64,000 bases of DNA from Sphaerotilus microaerophilus. Its GTDB lineage: Bacteria > Pseudomonadota > Gammaproteobacteria > Burkholderiales > Burkholderiaceae_C. The position numbers and the translations under genes were made by a program. Of this stretch, positions 61,850 to 64,000 are shown in pieces. The stretch is taken from assembly GCF_023734135.1 (NCBI RefSeq), contig NZ_AP025730.1, forward strand, positions 3,658,001 to 3,722,000. Direction: 5' to 3'. The notes below the pieces were generated by a model. It did not search any database. It saw only the letters and a list, made by a program, of their open reading frames with translations, and was not told the DNA's origin. How positions within the stretch are numbered: position 1 is the first letter of the stretch; every line of letters begins with the position of its first letter.

Positions 61850-62782
61850 TTATTGTGCCGAGACCCACTCGGGCACGGCCAGAAACAGATCCGCCTCCAG
61901 GCCGTAGTCGGCCACGGAGAAGATCGGGGCCTCTGGATCCTTGTTGATCGCCACGATCACCTTGCTGTCCTTCATGCCGGCCAGGTGCTGGATGGCACCC
62001 GAGATGCCGCAGGCCACGTACAGCTGCGGTGCAACGATCTTGCCGGTCTGGCCCACCTGCCAGTCGTTGGGGGCGTAGCCGGCGTCCACCGCGGCGCGGC
62101 TGGCACCCAGGGCGGCACCCAGCTTGTCGGCCAGCGGGGTCAGCACCGCGTTGAACTTCTCGCTCGAACCCATGGCGCGGCCACCGCTGACGATGATCTT
62201 TGCAGCGGTCAGCTCCGGGCGGTCCAGCTTGGCGATCTCGCTGCCCAGGTGCTGGCTCTTGCCACTGTCGACCACCGCGGCGATCAACTCGACCGCGGCG
62301 CTGCCACCGGAGGCGGGGGCGGCGTCGAAGCCGGTGGCTCGCACCGTGGCGACCTTGATCGCGTCGGCGCTCTGCACCGTGGCGATGGCGTTGCCGGCGT
62401 AGATCGGGCGCTCGAAGGTATCCGAACTGACGACCTTGATGATCTCGCTGATCTGGCCCACATTGAGCAGCGCGGCCACGCGCGGGGCAACGTTCTTGCC
62501 GCCGGCGGTGGCCGGAACGAAGATGTGGCTGTAGCCGGAGGCGATGGCGACGACCTGCGCGGCGACGTTCTCGGCCAGACCGTGGGCCAGGCTGTCGCCG
62601 TCGGCGTGCAGCACCTTGGCCACCCCGGCGATCTGCGCGGCGGCCGCAGCAGCGGAGCCGGCATTCTGGCCAGCCACCAGCACGTGCACCTCGCCCCCGC
62701 AGGCAGCGGCGGCGGTGACGGTGTTCAGGGTCGCTCCCTTGATCGACGCGTTGTCGTGTTCGGCAATGACGAGGACGCTCAT
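61850..62782 (-). CDS. etfA: Electron transfer flavoprotein alpha subunit
   Basis: 310 aa, ATG at 62782, 2 bases after the etfB stop. The C-terminal FAD domain shows the signature [51 protein letters not shown] and [22 protein letters not shown]. It binds FAD with EtfB and passes electrons from acyl-CoA and other dehydrogenases to ETF:ubiquinone oxidoreductase. Normal length; chromosomal housekeeping gene. Confidence 0.98.
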   Translation of the reverse strand: MSVLVIAEHDNASIKGATLNTVTAAAACGGEVHVLVAGQNAGSAAAAAAQIAGVAKVLHADGDSLAHGLAENVAAQVVAIASGYSHIFVPATAGGKNVAPRVAALLNVGQISEIIKVVSSDTFERPIYAGNAIATVQSADAIKVATVRATGFDAAPASGGSAAVELIAAVVDSGKSQHLGSEIAKLDRPELTAAKIIVSGGRAMGSSEKFNAVLTPLADKLGAALGASRAAVDAGYAPNDWQVGQTGKIVAPQLYVACGISGAIQHLAGMKDSKVIVAINKDPEAPIFSVADYGLEADLFLAVPEWVSAQ

Positions 62783-62784
62783 GC

Positions 62785-63534
62785 TCAGATCACCTTGGCT
62801 TCGTTCTTCAGCTTGTTCACCAGCGTCGCAACGTCCGGCACCTTGACGCCAGCGCCGCGCTTGGCGGGCTCGGCGACCTTGAGGGTCTTGATCCGCGGGG
62901 CCACGTCCACGCCCAGGTCGGCGGGCTTGACGGTTTCCAGCGGCTTCTTCTTGGCCTTCATGATGTTGGGCAGCGTCACGTAACGCGGCTCATTCAGGCG
63001 CAGGTCGGTGGTGACGATGGCCGGCAGGCTCAGGCTCACGGTCTCAAAGCCGCCGTCGATTTCACGGGTAACCTTGGCACGGCCGTCAGCAATCTCGACC
63101 TTCGATGCGAAGGTGGCCTGCGGCAGGCCAGCCAGCGCGGCCAGCATCTGGCCGGTCTGGTTGCAGTCGTCGTCGATGGCTTGCTTGCCCAGGATCACCA
63201 GGCCCGGCTGCTCCTTGTCGACCAGGGCCTTGAGCAGCTTGGCCACGGCCAGGGGCTGCAATTCGTCCGCACACTCGACCAGGATGCCGCGGTCAGCGCC
63301 GATCGCCATCGCGGTGCGCAGGGTCTCCTGGCACTGCGTGACGCCGCAGGACACCGCGATCACTTCCGTGACGACGCCCTTCTCCTTCAACCGCACCGCC
63401 TCTTCCACGGCGATCTCATCGAAGGGGTTCATGCTCATCTTGACGTTGACCAGGTCGACGCCCGTGCCGTCGGGCTTGACCCGGGCCTTGACGTTGTAGT
63501 CGAGGACCCGCTTGACGGGGACGATAGCTTTCAT
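62785..63534 (-). CDS. etfB: Electron transfer flavoprotein beta subunit
   Basis: 249 aa from ATG at 63534 ([20 protein letters not shown]). Characteristic segments: [48 protein letters not shown] and the ETF-beta signature around [31 protein letters not shown]. Forms the EtfAB heterodimer. It is in an operon with etfA. Confidence 0.98.
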   Translation of the reverse strand: MKAIVPVKRVLDYNVKARVKPDGTGVDLVNVKMSMNPFDEIAVEEAVRLKEKGVVTEVIAVSCGVTQCQETLRTAMAIGADRGILVECADELQPLAVAKLLKALVDKEQPGLVILGKQAIDDDCNQTGQMLAALAGLPQATFASKVEIADGRAKVTREIDGGFETVSLSLPAIVTTDLRLNEPRYVTLPNIMKAKKKPLETVKPADLGVDVAPRIKTLKVAEPAKRGAGVKVPDVATLVNKLKNEAKVI

Positions 63535-63591
63535 GAGAGACAACCTTCTCGAATGGTTCGAAAGAATCGGAGTTCCCGGCCGAACGACTCG

Positions 63592-64000
63592 TCAGCCGGC
63601 CGGCATGTTCGCGGTGACCCATTGGCGCAAGTCGGCCTTGAGCACCTTGTTCGACGCGTTCACAGGCAGGCTGTCGAAGAAGCAGACTCGGCGCGGCACC
63701 TTGTAGTTGGCCATGTGCTCGCGCGCCCAGGCCACCAGGCTGGGTTCATCCAGCGATGCTCCGGCTCGCAACACCACGCAGGCACAGCCGACCTCGCCCA
63801 TGCGCTCGTCGGGCAGGCCGATCACCGCCACCTGGGCGATCGCCGGGTGCGGGCTGAGCAGACGCTCGACCTCGGCCGGGTAGACGTTGAAGCCACCCAC
63901 GATGTAGAGATCCTTGAGGCGGTCGGTGATGCGCAGGTAGCCTCGTTCGTCGAGCACACCCACGTCGCCGGTGTGCAGCCAGCCGTCTGCATCGATCGCC
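63592..64000 (-). CDS. AMP-dependent acyl-CoA synthetase/ligase, C-terminal part (partial)
   Basis: The frame enters from the right edge and ends at 63592, giving about 135 residues. Motif order [40 protein letters not shown] (A8 hinge region) and [12 protein letters not shown] (catalytic Lys in NKVLK) is diagnostic for the ANL superfamily. The substrate cannot be fixed from this part; association with etfBA suggests fatty or aromatic acid activation for CoA-dependent oxidation. Confidence 0.93.
   Translation of the reverse strand, partial: AIDADGWLHTGDVGVLDERGYLRITDRLKDLYIVGGFNVYPAEVERLLSPHPAIAQVAVIGLPDERMGEVGCACVVLRAGASLDEPSLVAWAREHMANYKVPRRVCFFDSLPVNASNKVLKADLRQWVTANMPAG

Overview
The window is high-GC, densely coded DNA, most likely from a betaproteobacterium of the Burkholderiales (Sphaerotilus/Leptothrix/Rubrivivax-like). 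That assignment is an inference from codon usage, the etfBA/acyl-CoA ligase block and the style of the GT41 and type I secretion genes; no rRNA or marker gene is present to prove it.

Left part (1-20.0 kb, chromosomal). A long minus-strand cluster runs from a giant gene (7594-16704, 3036 aa) down to the left edge. The giant protein is almost entirely an octapeptide repeat of the form xAL(T/S)TxQ(V/I), followed by a C-terminal domain with Asp/Asn-rich calcium-binding loops. Downstream follow a TPR/GT41 O-GlcNAc-transferase-like enzyme, a DUF5672 protein, two SAM methyltransferases, a UDP-glucuronate decarboxylase (UDP-xylose synthase), a glycosyltransferase-like protein, and the start of a LapB-type type I secretion ABC transporter. 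Read together, this is a secreted giant Ser/Thr-rich protein with its own glycosylation and export genes. A second, divergent GT41-like gene (17042-20014) is transcribed the other way and seems to lack the catalytic His and Lys.

Middle and right part (20.05-about 61.6 kb, genomic island). The island starts at the 3' end of a tRNA-Thr(CGT) gene with a P4-type integrase beside it. It carries an actin-like (ParM/StbA) segregation operon containing a Cas4-like nuclease split over two cistrons. Next come two identical 2604-bp IS91-family elements in direct orientation that enclose a two-gene reverse transcriptase + nitrilase system (DRT/UG-type anti-phage module). After an orphan integrase comes a nine-gene minus-strand run: hsdM, hsdS, an AlbA_2/Schlafen-type ATPase gene, zorA, zorB, zorC, zorD, hsdR and a YgjP-like metalloprotease. 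A complete type I Zorya system is thus nested inside a type I restriction-modification operon. Upstream lie two convergent TIR-STAND proteins ending in formylglycine-generating-enzyme (FGE)-like domains; the second is broken by a frameshift. The island tail has a patatin-like C-terminal fragment, small unknown genes and a RadC-family gene. I could not find the expected second copy of the tRNA end, so the right border is only placed between radC and etfA.

Right edge (61.85-64 kb, chromosomal). etfB-etfA and the 3' end of an acyl-CoA ligase gene, all on the minus strand.

The most interesting points are the octad-repeat giant and its glycosylation/export cluster, the IS91-bracketed RT-nitrilase pair, the Zorya-inside-RM arrangement, the split Cas4-like nuclease, and the paired TIR-STAND-FGE proteins.
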